A DNA stretch of 64,000 bases from Cohnella sp. AR92 (GCF_003990975.1 NZ_RZJR01000016.1:37210-101209), one strand, 5' to 3'. Positions 8,165 through 16,472 are shown, counted from the first letter of the stretch. The notes: a model not told the origin generated them from the sequence alone. A program made the numbers and translations.

Positions 8165-9111
8165 AGGCGCTGATCACCGGAATCACGGGGTTCGTCGGCA
8201 GCCATCTGGCGGAGTACCTGCTGAGTCGCAAGATTGAGGTCGTCGGAACCGTGCGCAACCGCAGCCGCATGGATCATATTCGTTCCATCGAGAGAGAAAT
8301 CAAGCTGGCGGAATGCGAATTGAGAGACCCGTTCTCCGTCGATTCGCTGATCCGGAGCGAGAAGCCGGACCTGCTGTTCCATCTGGCCGCCCAGAGCTTC
8401 GTGCCGACTTCCTGGAATTCGCCGATGGATACGATTCACAACAATATAGCCGGCCAACTGAATCTGATGGAGGCAATCCGTAGACACGGGCTCGGCACGA
8501 GAATCCAAATTGCGTGCTCAAGCGAGGAGTACGGACACGTCAATCCGGAGGAGACCCCGATCAAGGAGACGAATCCGCTCCGCCCGCTCAGTCCCTATGC
8601 GGTGAGCAAGGTCGCCCAAGACTACATGGGCTATCAATATTACCGCAGCTACGGTCTGCATGTCGTGCGGACGAGAACCTTCAATCATACGGGTCCCAGG
8701 CGGGGAGAAAACTTCGTTACGTCCAACTTCGCCAAGCAGATCGCGGATATCGAGAAGGGCAAGAAGCCGCCGATCCTGTACGTGGGCAACCTGGAGGCGA
8801 AGCGGGACTTCACCGACGTCCGGGACGTCGTGCGCGCATATTGGCTGGCGCTCGAACACGGGATTCCCGGAGAGGATTACAATATCGCCTCCGGCGAATG
8901 CCATACGATCTCGGATATGCTGTCGCTGCTCCTGTCGCTGAGCACGGCCGAGATCGAGGTTCGCACGGATCCGGAACGCCTGCGTCCCTCCGATGTCGAG
9001 ATCCTGCTCGGCGATTATCGGAAGTTCCACGAGGCGACGGGCTGGAAGCCGGAGATTCCGTTCCGGCAGACGATGACGGACCTTCTCCAATACTGGCGGG
9101 AACAGCCTTAA
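8161..9111 (+). CDS. GDP-mannose 4,6-dehydratase / GDP-6-deoxymannose reductase family SDR
   Basis: 316 aa, extended SDR. NAD(P)-binding GITGFVGSH (7-15), SSEEYG (120-125) and the catalytic Y146-x3-K150 (YAVSK) are visible. FNHTGPRRGENFVT resembles the GDP-mannose dehydratase substrate loop. The short length and NLEAKRDFTDVRDVVRAYW are close to what I recall of Aneurinibacillus Rmd, the GDP-6-deoxy-4-keto-mannose reductase that makes GDP-D-rhamnose. I cannot decide between dehydratase and reductase. The start is fixed by the ATGA overlap with manC. Either way it converts the manC product toward a GDP-6-deoxyhexose donor for the neighbouring glycosyltransferases. Confidence 0.85.
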   Translation: MKALITGITGFVGSHLAEYLLSRKIEVVGTVRNRSRMDHIRSIEREIKLAECELRDPFSVDSLIRSEKPDLLFHLAAQSFVPTSWNSPMDTIHNNIAGQLNLMEAIRRHGLGTRIQIACSSEEYGHVNPEETPIKETNPLRPLSPYAVSKVAQDYMGYQYYRSYGLHVVRTRTFNHTGPRRGENFVTSNFAKQIADIEKGKKPPILYVGNLEAKRDFTDVRDVVRAYWLALEHGIPGEDYNIASGECHTISDMLSLLLSLSTAEIEVRTDPERLRPSDVEILLGDYRKFHEATGWKPEIPFRQTMTDLLQYWREQP

Positions 9112-9136
9112 CGAATAAGGAGGGGGCGCAGGCGAC

Positions 9137-10351
9137 ATGCATGCGATGTGCACCATCATAGCGAAAAATTATTTGGCCCATGCGCGGACCTTGGCGCAAT
9201 CGTTCCTCCAGCATCATCCTTCGGGCAAGGCTTTCGTTCTTCTGACCGACGAGGGGGAAGGGCATGTCAACGACCAGGGAGAACCGTTCGAGTGGATCTC
9301 CGTTCGGGACATCGGCTTGCCCGACGCGAATGCGCTTCGGTTTCGATACACTCTTCTGGAGTTCAACACCGCGGTTAAGCCTTTTCTCATGGACTACTTG
9401 ATTCGCCAGCGCGGAGCCGACAAGCTGGTCTACTTCGACCCCGACATTCTCATCCTCCAGAGAATGGATGAGCTGTTCCGCCTTATGGATCGGACGTCGA
9501 TCGTCCTAACCCCTCACATACTCGCGCCGATGCCGGATGATCGCCTGTATCCGTCCGAGAAGGACGTGCTGCAGGCCGGCGTCTATAATCTCGGGTTTAT
9601 CGCCGTCACGAACACTCCCGAAACGCTCCGCATGCTCGCTTGGTGGAAGGAGAGGCTGCTCGTCTATTGCCTGGCCGAGCCGGAGAACGGCTACTTTGTC
9701 GACCAGCGATGGATGGATATGGCGCCGGCGTTGTTCGAGGGCGTTCATATCGAGAAGTCGCCCGGCTACAACGCGGCTTATTGGAATTTGCACGAACGGG
9801 CGATCGCCTATGAGGACGGAATGTTCCTCGCGAACGGCAAGCCCTTGTCGTTCTATCACTTCAGCGGCTTCACGGCCGATCTGAGCCGGATCTCCAGGCA
9901 CTCGAACCGCTACGAATGGCCGGCCTTTCCGAACCTGCGGGCCTTGTTTCAGCTCTATGCCAACCGTCTGGCGGCGAATGGGCACGCACGCTTCTCTCAG
10001 CTGCGCTATACGTACGGCTTCTTCGACAACCAGGTGAGGATCCCGCCGATCGCCCGCTCGATCTACCGCCAGCTCGGACACGGCGCGCAGCGCTTCGGCA
10101 ACCCCTTCTCTACTTTAACTCCCGACGGCTTCTACCAATGGCTGTTCTTCCCGCAGCAGACGCCGACCTTCCTGCCTCGCCTTCTGAATGAGATCTACGA
10201 GAGCAGGCCGGATATCCGCCGGGTCTTCCCCGATCCCGCCGGGACCCAGAGGAAGCCGTTCCTGAAGTGGGCGAAGGAGTTCATTCCGATCGAATACGGA
10301 GTGGATTCCGCCGTATGGAATCCGGTCATGGATGCCGCCGCAACCCGCTAA
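9137..10351 (+). CDS. Glycosyltransferase with DxD motif (GT-A/GT8-like)
   Basis: 404 aa, ATG 9137 with AGGAGGGGG 9 nt upstream. The N-terminal half resembles GT8-like GT-A enzymes: MCTIIAKNYLAHARTLAQSF start, then LVYFDPDILIL with the metal-binding DPD at 101-103, a VYNLGFIAV segment, and FYHFSGF as the C-terminal His motif of the catalytic domain. The remaining ~150 residues are helical-looking with no assigned domain. It should transfer a sugar from a nucleotide donor with a divalent metal in the cytoplasm. It sits 25 nt after the SDR gene and 41 nt before the next glycosyltransferase, so it is probably in the same operon. Confidence 0.82.
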   Translation: MHAMCTIIAKNYLAHARTLAQSFLQHHPSGKAFVLLTDEGEGHVNDQGEPFEWISVRDIGLPDANALRFRYTLLEFNTAVKPFLMDYLIRQRGADKLVYFDPDILILQRMDELFRLMDRTSIVLTPHILAPMPDDRLYPSEKDVLQAGVYNLGFIAVTNTPETLRMLAWWKERLLVYCLAEPENGYFVDQRWMDMAPALFEGVHIEKSPGYNAAYWNLHERAIAYEDGMFLANGKPLSFYHFSGFTADLSRISRHSNRYEWPAFPNLRALFQLYANRLAANGHARFSQLRYTYGFFDNQVRIPPIARSIYRQLGHGAQRFGNPFSTLTPDGFYQWLFFPQQTPTFLPRLLNEIYESRPDIRRVFPDPAGTQRKPFLKWAKEFIPIEYGVDSAVWNPVMDAAATR

Positions 10352-10392
10352 AGGGCGGGAAGCCGTCAGGCAAGGAAGGAGGTCGAACAGTT

Positions 10393-11520
10393 ATGGGGAC
10401 GACGAACGCCGCTGCGGGCTACAAGCTTCCGGGGACGAATCTGATCGGCTATGCGCGCTATGAGATGGGGATCGGGGAATCGTGCCGCCTCGCCGCGCGT
10501 TCGCTCGAACGCGCCGGCATTCCGTTCGGCGTGTATCCTTTCTCCGGAGGCTGCACCTCCCGCGATGCGGACGTCTCGCTGGAGGCTGCCGAGATCTTCG
10601 CTCCCGAATTCGCCTTTAACCTCATGCACGTCAACGCGGACCAGATGCCCGTCGCCTACGACGAGTTGGGACCGGGCTGGTTCAAAGGGCGGTACACGAT
10701 CGGCTATTGGCACTGGGAGCTTCCGGAATTCCCGGACGAGTATGCGGCGGGCTTCCGTTACGTGAACGAGGTATGGGTGCCCTCCGAATTCGTTGCCCGA
10801 AGCATAGCGGCGAAATCCCCGGTTCCCGTCGTTCGCATTCCGCACGGCGTCGAAGTGAACGTCGCTCCGGGAATGACGAGAGGCTGGTTCGGCCTTCCGG
10901 AGCGGCGCTTTCTGTTCCTGATGATGTACGACACCTTCAGCTACAGCCCGCGCAAAAATCCGGATTCCGTCATTCAGGCTTTCAAGCAGGCGGTTCTTCA
11001 ATTCGGGCTTCCGGCCGACCTGGTCATCAAGATGAATAATCCGCAGCCGGGAGAGCTCGGGAGGATCCGCCGGGTAACGGAAGGGATTCCCGGCATTCAC
11101 CTGATCCACAGAACCCTCAGCCGCGCGGAGACGAACGCGCTTCTGGCCAGCGCCGACTGCCTGGTCTCCCTGCACCGGGCGGAAGGCTTCGGTCTGCCGA
11201 TCGCGGAGGCGATGGAGCTGGGCAAGCCGGTCATCGCGACGAATTGGTCGGGCAACGAGGACTTTATGACGGAAGACAACTCCGCGCCGGTCCGGTACCG
11301 ACTAACCCGGATCGGCCGCGATTACGGTCCTTACCGCGCCCATCAGATGTGGGCCGAACCGGATCTGGAGCACGCCGTCTACCTGATGAGGCGGGTCGTC
11401 TATGACGAGGAGTGGAGGCGCCGCATCTCCGGGGAAGGGAGAAGAACGATTCGCGGCTTCTTCTCCCCGGAGGCTTCCGGCCGGGCGATGGCGGACCGCC
11501 TCGCGCGAATTACGGGCTGA
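10393..11520 (+). CDS. Family 4 glycosyltransferase
   Basis: 375 aa. ATG 10393 has AAGGAGG about 10 nt upstream; the longer frame lies in the previous gene. GT-B retaining type: NLIGYARYEMGIGES at the acceptor side, HGVEV after the first Rossmann domain, YSPRKNPDSVIQAF in the donor domain, then AEGFGLPIAEAMELGKPV with a complete E-x7-E at about residues 264-272 and TNWSGNEDFM. It resembles the partner at 5893 in layout, as if both came from one ancestral gene. Donor and linkage are unknown. It closes the sugar-transfer part of the cluster; DUF4214-like genes follow. Confidence 0.88.
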   Translation: MGTTNAAAGYKLPGTNLIGYARYEMGIGESCRLAARSLERAGIPFGVYPFSGGCTSRDADVSLEAAEIFAPEFAFNLMHVNADQMPVAYDELGPGWFKGRYTIGYWHWELPEFPDEYAAGFRYVNEVWVPSEFVARSIAAKSPVPVVRIPHGVEVNVAPGMTRGWFGLPERRFLFLMMYDTFSYSPRKNPDSVIQAFKQAVLQFGLPADLVIKMNNPQPGELGRIRRVTEGIPGIHLIHRTLSRAETNALLASADCLVSLHRAEGFGLPIAEAMELGKPVIATNWSGNEDFMTEDNSAPVRYRLTRIGRDYGPYRAHQMWAEPDLEHAVYLMRRVVYDEEWRRRISGEGRRTIRGFFSPEASGRAMADRLARITG

Positions 11521-11677
11521 AGGCGGAGGCCAAGCCGAGCGGGGAAACATAGGATGTTAGAGCCGAATCGACGAGCAAGGCGGGGATGTTATCTGCCGCC
11601 TGCTTGTTCGTTGCGCCGGATTGGTACGAGCCATCCGCCGCGGCAATCGGAGAGGGTAGCGGGAAGGAGCAAACGGG

Positions 11678-11899
11678 ATGACGTTGGGGGAGCGGTTTAA
11701 GAAGCTGCTTCGGCTGGAAGGAGTTCTGTTTATCGAAGAGGCGTACCGCCAGCTTCTGAATCGGGAATGCAACGCCGTCGGCCTGGAGCACCACTTGGCG
11801 TTGCTGGGCCAAGGCAAATCCAAATCGGCGATTCTGATCGGCATGCTGATGAGCGAGGAAGCGAAGAGCCGGTTAACTCCGTCCGGCCCCAATAAATAA
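11678..11899 (+). CDS. Small stand-alone DUF4214-like protein
   Basis: 73 aa, ATG with AAGGAG 8 nt upstream. Almost all of it is one helical module: FIEEAYRQLLNRE, then GLEHHLALL and ILIGMLMSEEA, which fits the DUF4214 pattern (YRxLLxRxxDxxGxxxH, then SEEA). No signal peptide or membrane segment is seen. DUF4214 modules occur in surface and glycan-related proteins, with no firmly established activity. The same module is fused to the C-terminus of the next gene, so this may be a free adaptor or a split-off domain. It is separated from the preceding glycosyltransferase by 157 nt in which I see nothing else. Confidence 0.75.
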   Translation: MTLGERFKKLLRLEGVLFIEEAYRQLLNRECNAVGLEHHLALLGQGKSKSAILIGMLMSEEAKSRLTPSGPNK

Positions 11900-11944
11900 C
11901 CGGGCAGTTCGTCTTGAACAAGATGAGGGAGAGGGGGAAGCAGC

Positions 11945-12745
11945 ATGGGCGAGATCGGTCCCGTCGAGCTCGAGATGAGGATGGCCGCCGTTGCCAATCA
12001 AGCGTCCAAGCTTCGGGGCGTTCTGTCGGAGGAGGCCGGACGATTCCTGTATCGATGCATTCGGGAACGCGTTCCGGCGGCTATTGCGGTGGAGCTCGGC
12101 GGCGGACCGGGAAGGTTCGCCTTATGGGCGGCGCATGCGGTTCGGGACAAGGGGGAAGGAATGGTTTATTCGATCGACCTTGGCGGGGGAGCGGGATCGG
12201 CCTCCGTCAAGGGGCGCGTTCTTCGCCTGCTTGATCAAGAGGGCTTGAACCGCTTCGCGATGTCGTTGGAAGGAACCAAGGCGGACCTGGCGGGCCAGTG
12301 GCCGGCGGGAATCGGAATCGGAGTCCTGTACTTAGGCGAAGAGCTGGATGAGCGGGCAGTTCGGGAGGCGGTCTCCCGCTGGGGAGAGCACGTGGCGAAC
12401 GGCGGCTATATCGTATTCGCCCGGGACGCGGGGCCGAAGGAATTAGTGGGAAGTTGCTCTTACGTACGGGAGGAGGAAGTTCCGGCTGAAGCGGGAGGAG
12501 CCGCGCTGTCCGTGCTGCGCAAATGCATGCCCGCTGAGTCGACTCTGCAGGATCGGATCGCGGATCTGCTTGCGCTGGAGGGCGAGAGCTTCCTATCGGA
12601 GCTGTACCGGCAATTTCTCGGCAGAGAACCGGACCCCGCCGGTCTCGCGTACCACCTGCACCGGCTGCGGATCTCCGGGTCCAAGCTGGATAGCCTTCTG
12701 ACGATCCTTATGAGCAAGGAAGCGGGAATCATGAGCATGGGCTAA
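11945..12745 (+). CDS. Methyltransferase-like domain fused to DUF4214-like module
   Basis: 266 aa. Residues ~1-190 resemble a Rossmann SAM methyltransferase: AVELGGGPGRFALWAA (about 46-61) is motif I and VYSIDLG ends strand 2, but the rest of the fold is degenerate and catalytic competence is open. Residues ~208-262 are a DUF4214-like module (FLSELYRQFLGRE, AGLAYHLHRL, LLTILMSKEA) that aligns with the small protein encoded just upstream. The start has only GAGGGGGAAG about 7-8 nt away. It probably acts on, or docks to, the glycan made by the cluster; this is inferred from position. Confidence 0.78.
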   Translation: MGEIGPVELEMRMAAVANQASKLRGVLSEEAGRFLYRCIRERVPAAIAVELGGGPGRFALWAAHAVRDKGEGMVYSIDLGGGAGSASVKGRVLRLLDQEGLNRFAMSLEGTKADLAGQWPAGIGIGVLYLGEELDERAVREAVSRWGEHVANGGYIVFARDAGPKELVGSCSYVREEEVPAEAGGAALSVLRKCMPAESTLQDRIADLLALEGESFLSELYRQFLGREPDPAGLAYHLHRLRISGSKLDSLLTILMSKEAGIMSMG

Positions 12746-12817
12746 GCTTCGGCGAGCCAGGTGCAGATGGGGACGAATTGAGATAAGATAGGGGGAAAAT
12801 GGAAAGCAGGTGTCCCG

Positions 12818-13984
12818 ATGATCATCCGACAGCTCGAAGCGAGCGACTTTGAACGGCAAACGGAATTATCCGAATTCGCCTTCCAATACAAGACCCTTCC
12901 CGAGGAACTGGAAGCCCGGAGGCAATCGTTCCGGCCGGAAGAGAGCTGGGGCGCTTTCGACGAGCGGGATCGTCTCCTCTCCAAGATGATTCTCCTCCCC
13001 CTCGAATGCTGGGTGGGCGGCAAGCCGCTGAAGATGGGCGGAGTCGCCGGAGTGGCGACCTGGCCGGAAGCTCGCCGCTCGAATTGCGTCGCCAAGCTGC
13101 TGACTCATTCGCTTGAATATATGAAGGACCAGGGACAGACGATCAGCATGCTCCATCCTTTCTCGATCCCGTTCTATCGGAAGTTCGGCTGGGAATTCAC
13201 CATCGAGCAGAAGAAGTACGAGATCGATATGGCGCAGCTTCCTAAGCGCAAAGATTCGCCGGGCCGCATGGAGACGATCCCGAAGAAAGGCGAGCTGCTG
13301 AACGAGCTGTATGAAGCGTTCGCTTCTGCCTACAACGGTGCCTTGAAGAGGTCGCCGGATTGGTGGGCGAACCGAATGCTCTCGAAGCCGGGGCGGGTAT
13401 CCGTCTGGTCGAACGAAAGCGGATCCACTGAGGCGTACGTTTTATATGAAGTCAAGGAAGGCGTTCTGACCGTATTCGATTGGGCCGCGTTGAACGAAGA
13501 GGCCCGCAACGCGCTATGGGCATTCCTCGCCAACCACGACTCGATGGCGAAGACGATCCGCATCTGCGTTCCGGCGGACGACGCGCTTCCTTTCCTGCTG
13601 CCGGATCCCCGTTGCGTCAAGCAGGAGACTCATCCCTACTTCATGTCCCGCGTGGTCGACGCCGAGGGGCTGATCGGGCAATATGCCTTCAACGAGTCCG
13701 AGGCTCGCGACGAGTTGACGCTTCGGGTAAGCGATGAATACGCTCCGTGGAACGACCGAACGTTCCGGATCGCGTTCGAGAAGGACGGGACGGCCGGCAT
13801 GACGCCGACGGAAGACGACGCCGAAGCGAGCTGCCATATCCGGACGCTGACGGCCATGCTGCTGGGCGGGCGCAGGCCGGAATGGCTGCTTCGCGGCGGG
13901 CAGCTCTCGGGAAGCCGGGAAGCGGCAAGGAAGCTCGAACGGCGGATTCCCGTCATCACGCCGTATTTGCCGGATTTCTTCTAA
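12818..13984 (+). CDS. Eis-like GNAT N-acetyltransferase
   Basis: 388 aa, ATG with GCAGGTGTC upstream as a modest RBS. The size and three-part layout match the Eis family: N-terminal GNAT domain, second degenerate GNAT domain, and C-terminal SCP2-like domain. The N-terminus shows IRQLEASDFE and GVAGVATWPEARRSNCVAKLL, where the acetyl-CoA loop is diverged (RRSNCV instead of RGxGxG). HPFSIPFYRKFGWE supplies the expected Tyr, and the chain ends PDFF, consistent with the C-terminal carboxylate used as base in known Eis enzymes. Substrate unknown. It stands alone, 72 nt after the glycan cluster, and ends at a strong terminator. Confidence 0.85.
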   Translation: MIIRQLEASDFERQTELSEFAFQYKTLPEELEARRQSFRPEESWGAFDERDRLLSKMILLPLECWVGGKPLKMGGVAGVATWPEARRSNCVAKLLTHSLEYMKDQGQTISMLHPFSIPFYRKFGWEFTIEQKKYEIDMAQLPKRKDSPGRMETIPKKGELLNELYEAFASAYNGALKRSPDWWANRMLSKPGRVSVWSNESGSTEAYVLYEVKEGVLTVFDWAALNEEARNALWAFLANHDSMAKTIRICVPADDALPFLLPDPRCVKQETHPYFMSRVVDAEGLIGQYAFNESEARDELTLRVSDEYAPWNDRTFRIAFEKDGTAGMTPTEDDAEASCHIRTLTAMLLGGRRPEWLLRGGQLSGSREAARKLERRIPVITPYLPDFF

Positions 13985-13988
13985 ACGA

Positions 13989-14032
13989 AGCGGCAGGGGA
14001 GGACACCGGTCCTTCCCTGCCGCTTTTTTTTT
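13989..14032 (+). terminator. Intrinsic terminator after the Eis-like gene
   Basis: AGCGGCAGGGGAGG pairs with CCTTCCCTGCCGCT (one G-T pair) and is followed by nine T residues. It closes the accessory region before the ctsR operon. Confidence 0.94.
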
Positions 14033-14260
14033 GGAGTTTCGCGGCAAAAATCCGAATCGGAGACCTTCGGTGCGGTTAACTCTGCCGGCTTGCTCGCATA
14101 TAAAGTGTTACCCTGCGAATAAGAGGTCGAGGAGGGTTGCGTACCCTATAAAATGCGCGTCATTGGTCTATACTTGTACTGTCGGCAGCGGCGATCCAGC
14201 TGCGGCGGCAATGATACTTCCTGTCATAGGAGAGGTCGTTCGCGGCTTGGATTCGACCAC

Positions 14261-14289
14261 TTGGCAATTCGTGAGAAAGTGTTTATAAT
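14261..14289 (+). promoter_or_regulatory. Sigma-A promoter of the ctsR operon
   Basis: TTGGCA and TATAAT separated by exactly 17 nt; transcription should start near 14296, at the edge of the CtsR box. The rest of the gap (14033-14260) shows no gene and no other convincing site. Confidence 0.88.
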
Positions 14290-14297
14290 GGGGATAT

Positions 14298-14314
14298 AGT
14301 CAAAGAAAGTCAAA
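14298..14314 (+). promoter_or_regulatory. CtsR operator (tandem heptads)
   Basis: AGTCAAA-GAA-AGTCAAA matches the CtsR consensus of two direct (A/G)GTCAAA heptads spaced by 3 nt. A further partial heptad, GTCAAA, follows at 14315-14320. It sits directly after the -10 element, so bound CtsR would block initiation or clearance, giving heat-inducible autoregulation. Confidence 0.92.
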
Positions 14315-14371
14315 GTCAAAATCAGAGCCGATCATACGGTCACAGCCGCGCTCGGGAAGGGAGGTCGGTCG

Positions 14372-14833
14372 ATGCGCAACATTTCGGATCTGATTGAACA
14401 ATATCTAAAGCAAATTCTGTCGGGAAGCCCGGGAGGGGCGATCGAGATTCAACGCAGCGATCTCGCGGAGAAGTTCTCCTGCGTCCCGTCCCAGATCAAT
14501 TACGTGATCAGCACCCGCTTCACTCTCGAGAAAGGGTATTACGTCGAGAGCAAACGGGGCGGCGGCGGCTATATTCGCATACAGCGCGTCGATCTGCCGA
14601 ACCTGGCTGCCGTACAGCGGCACATCCAGATGTCCGTCGGCGAGCAGATCGATCAGACCGCCGCGGAAGGCTTGATCTATCAACTGGAGGAAGCCCGATA
14701 CTTGACGGCCCGCGAGGCCAACCTGCTCAAGGCGGCCATGTCGAGGGATACGCTCCAGCTCAAGCTGCCGCTGCGGGATGAGATAAGGGCGAAGCTGCTC
14801 AGGGCCATGCTGGTGGCCTTGTTGGCCAGGTAG
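14372..14833 (+). CDS. ctsR: Transcriptional repressor CtsR
   Basis: 153 aa, the normal CtsR length, ATG with GGGAGG about 9 nt upstream. It represses class III heat-shock genes (clp genes) by binding tandem heptads. The N-terminal winged helix-turn-helix starts RNISDLIEQYLKQIL; the wing tip RGGGGYIRI (about 62-70) is the thermosensing, DNA-contacting loop with its conserved glycines. The C-terminal dimer domain includes LTAREANLLKAAM. It is the first gene of ctsR-mcsA-mcsB-clpC; an operator lies ~60 nt upstream, so it controls its own operon. McsB and ClpCP normally inactivate and degrade it during stress. Confidence 0.97.
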   Translation: MRNISDLIEQYLKQILSGSPGGAIEIQRSDLAEKFSCVPSQINYVISTRFTLEKGYYVESKRGGGGYIRIQRVDLPNLAAVQRHIQMSVGEQIDQTAAEGLIYQLEEARYLTAREANLLKAAMSRDTLQLKLPLRDEIRAKLLRAMLVALLAR

Positions 14834-14861
14834 CGTCAGCGAGGAGAGAGGAGGGTTCACG

Positions 14862-15368
14862 ATGCTTTGTCAAGAATGCGGCAAGAGGCAAGCGACGCTT
14901 CATTTTACGAAGATCGTCAATGGAGAAAAGGCGGAGCTGCATATTTGCGAATCGTGCGCGCGGGAGAGAGGGGAGTTGATCCCCGGGACCTCGAGCGGGT
15001 TCTCGATCCACAATCTGCTGTCCGGCCTGCTCGACTTCGAGAATCCGAACGCGGGGACCAAAGCCCCCGTTCTCCGCTGCGAGACGTGCGGGATGACCTA
15101 TACGCAATTCAGCAAGGTGGGCCGATTCGGCTGCAGCCAATGCTACAAGAACTTCGCCGATCGCTTGGATCCTCTGCTGAAGAGGGTCCACGGCAACACC
15201 GTCCACGTCGGGAAGGTTCCGAAGCGGGCGGGAGGCCAGTTCAAGACGAAGCGGGAGATCGAGCGCTTGAAGAAGGATATGCTCGGGCGAATCGAACGCG
15301 AAGACTTCGAGACGGCCGCCCAGCTTCGGGATCGCATCCGGGATCTCGAGAAAGAGATCGGCGGCTGA
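14862..15368 (+). CDS. mcsA: McsA, zinc-binding activator of arginine kinase McsB
   Basis: 168 aa, ATG with GAGAGGAGGG upstream. It activates McsB and delivers substrates to ClpC. Paired CxxC motifs give zinc sites: CQECG and CESCA near the N-terminus, CETCG and CSQCY in the middle. The C-terminus holds a UVR domain (LKKDMLGRIEREDFETAAQL, about 139-158), the type that contacts Clp or UvrB partners. It lies 28 nt after ctsR and 45 nt before mcsB. Slightly shorter than the B. subtilis protein but with all visible motifs intact. Confidence 0.96.
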   Translation: MLCQECGKRQATLHFTKIVNGEKAELHICESCARERGELIPGTSSGFSIHNLLSGLLDFENPNAGTKAPVLRCETCGMTYTQFSKVGRFGCSQCYKNFADRLDPLLKRVHGNTVHVGKVPKRAGGQFKTKREIERLKKDMLGRIEREDFETAAQLRDRIRDLEKEIGG

Positions 15369-15413
15369 CGGAAGAAGCGGCGACGCTTCATTGAGAAAGG
15401 AGGAGGATACCCG

Positions 15414-16472
15414 ATGACCAAGCCGGATTTCGCCGAACACGCGCTCAGCCCGTGGATGAGAAAAGAAGGCCCGGACAGCGATGTCGTGCTAAGCAGCCGG
15501 ATCCGGATTGCCCGCAATCTTCGTTCGTTCCCGTTCCCTATGCTGGCAACGCCCGCCCAATCGGAGGGGGTCGTCGAACAGCTGCTGGGCATCGCGGAGA
15601 GCGGCAGGCTTAACGGGCTAGGCCCGATTCATACCTATCATTTAAGCGACCTGACGGAGCTGGATAAGCTGGTCCTGGTCGAGAAGCATCTGATCAGCCC
15701 GGCCCTTGCGAGCGAATCCCGCAACGGCGCCCTGATCCTCACCCGGAACGAAGACGTCAGCATCATGATCAACGAAGAGGATCACCTTCGAATCCAATGC
15801 TTGTATCCGGGCTTTCAGATCAAGGAAGCGTGGGAATACGCCAGCAAGATCGACGACATCTTCGAAGAGGGCGTCGACTTCGCCTTCGACGAGAAGCATG
15901 GCTACCTGACCAGCTGCCCGACCAACGTGGGCACCGGCATTCGCGCCTCGGTCATGATGCATCTGCCGGCGCTGGTGCTGACGGGACAGATCAACCGGAT
16001 TCTCTCCGCCGTCACGCAAGTCGGCTTGGCCGTTCGCGGCATTTACGGGGAGGGCAGCGAAGCGACGGGCAACCTGTTCCAGGTGTCGAACCAGATTACG
16101 CTCGGCCAATCCGAGAACGAGATCCTCGACAACCTCTACGCGGTAGCCCGGCAGATGATCGGCCACGAGAAGGCGGCCAGGGAACGCCTGATGGCGGAAT
16201 CCCGGCCGCGGCTCGAGGACCGGGTGGAGCGCTCCTACGGCATTCTATCGCATGCGAGGATCATGGATTCCAAGGAAGCCGCCCAGCGGCTGTCAGACAT
16301 TCGGCTCGGCATGAATCTGGGCCTGCTGCCCGGCCTCGATCAGCCGACGCTGAACGAATTGATCGTCTCGACGCAGCCCGGGTTCCTGCAGCAGGCGTTC
16401 GGAGAACCGCTCAACCCGGAGCAGCGGGACATGACGAGAGCGGAGATTATTCGTTCACGACTGGCAACCTGA
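15414..16472 (+). CDS. mcsB: Protein-arginine kinase McsB
   Basis: 352 aa, ATG after AAAGGAGGAGG. It phosphorylates arginines on misfolded proteins and CtsR, marking them for ClpCP. Phosphagen-kinase fold: SSRIRIARNLRSFPFP near residue 24, the catalytic-loop CPTNVGTGIR with the conserved Cys, and IYGEGSEATGNLFQVSNQ near residue 204. The C-terminal RxxxD pocket region that reads pArg allosterically is present as AQRLSDIRLGMNLGLLP. Third gene of the operon; clpC starts 44 nt downstream. Regulation comes from the CtsR operator upstream of ctsR. Confidence 0.97.
   Translation: MTKPDFAEHALSPWMRKEGPDSDVVLSSRIRIARNLRSFPFPMLATPAQSEGVVEQLLGIAESGRLNGLGPIHTYHLSDLTELDKLVLVEKHLISPALASESRNGALILTRNEDVSIMINEEDHLRIQCLYPGFQIKEAWEYASKIDDIFEEGVDFAFDEKHGYLTSCPTNVGTGIRASVMMHLPALVLTGQINRILSAVTQVGLAVRGIYGEGSEATGNLFQVSNQITLGQSENEILDNLYAVARQMIGHEKAARERLMAESRPRLEDRVERSYGILSHARIMDSKEAAQRLSDIRLGMNLGLLPGLDQPTLNELIVSTQPGFLQQAFGEPLNPEQRDMTRAEIIRSRLAT

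Noticed and set aside
14031..14288. An 85-codon open frame before ctsR
   Set aside because: It starts in the preceding terminator and runs into the ctsR promoter; no RBS and no protein-like pattern.
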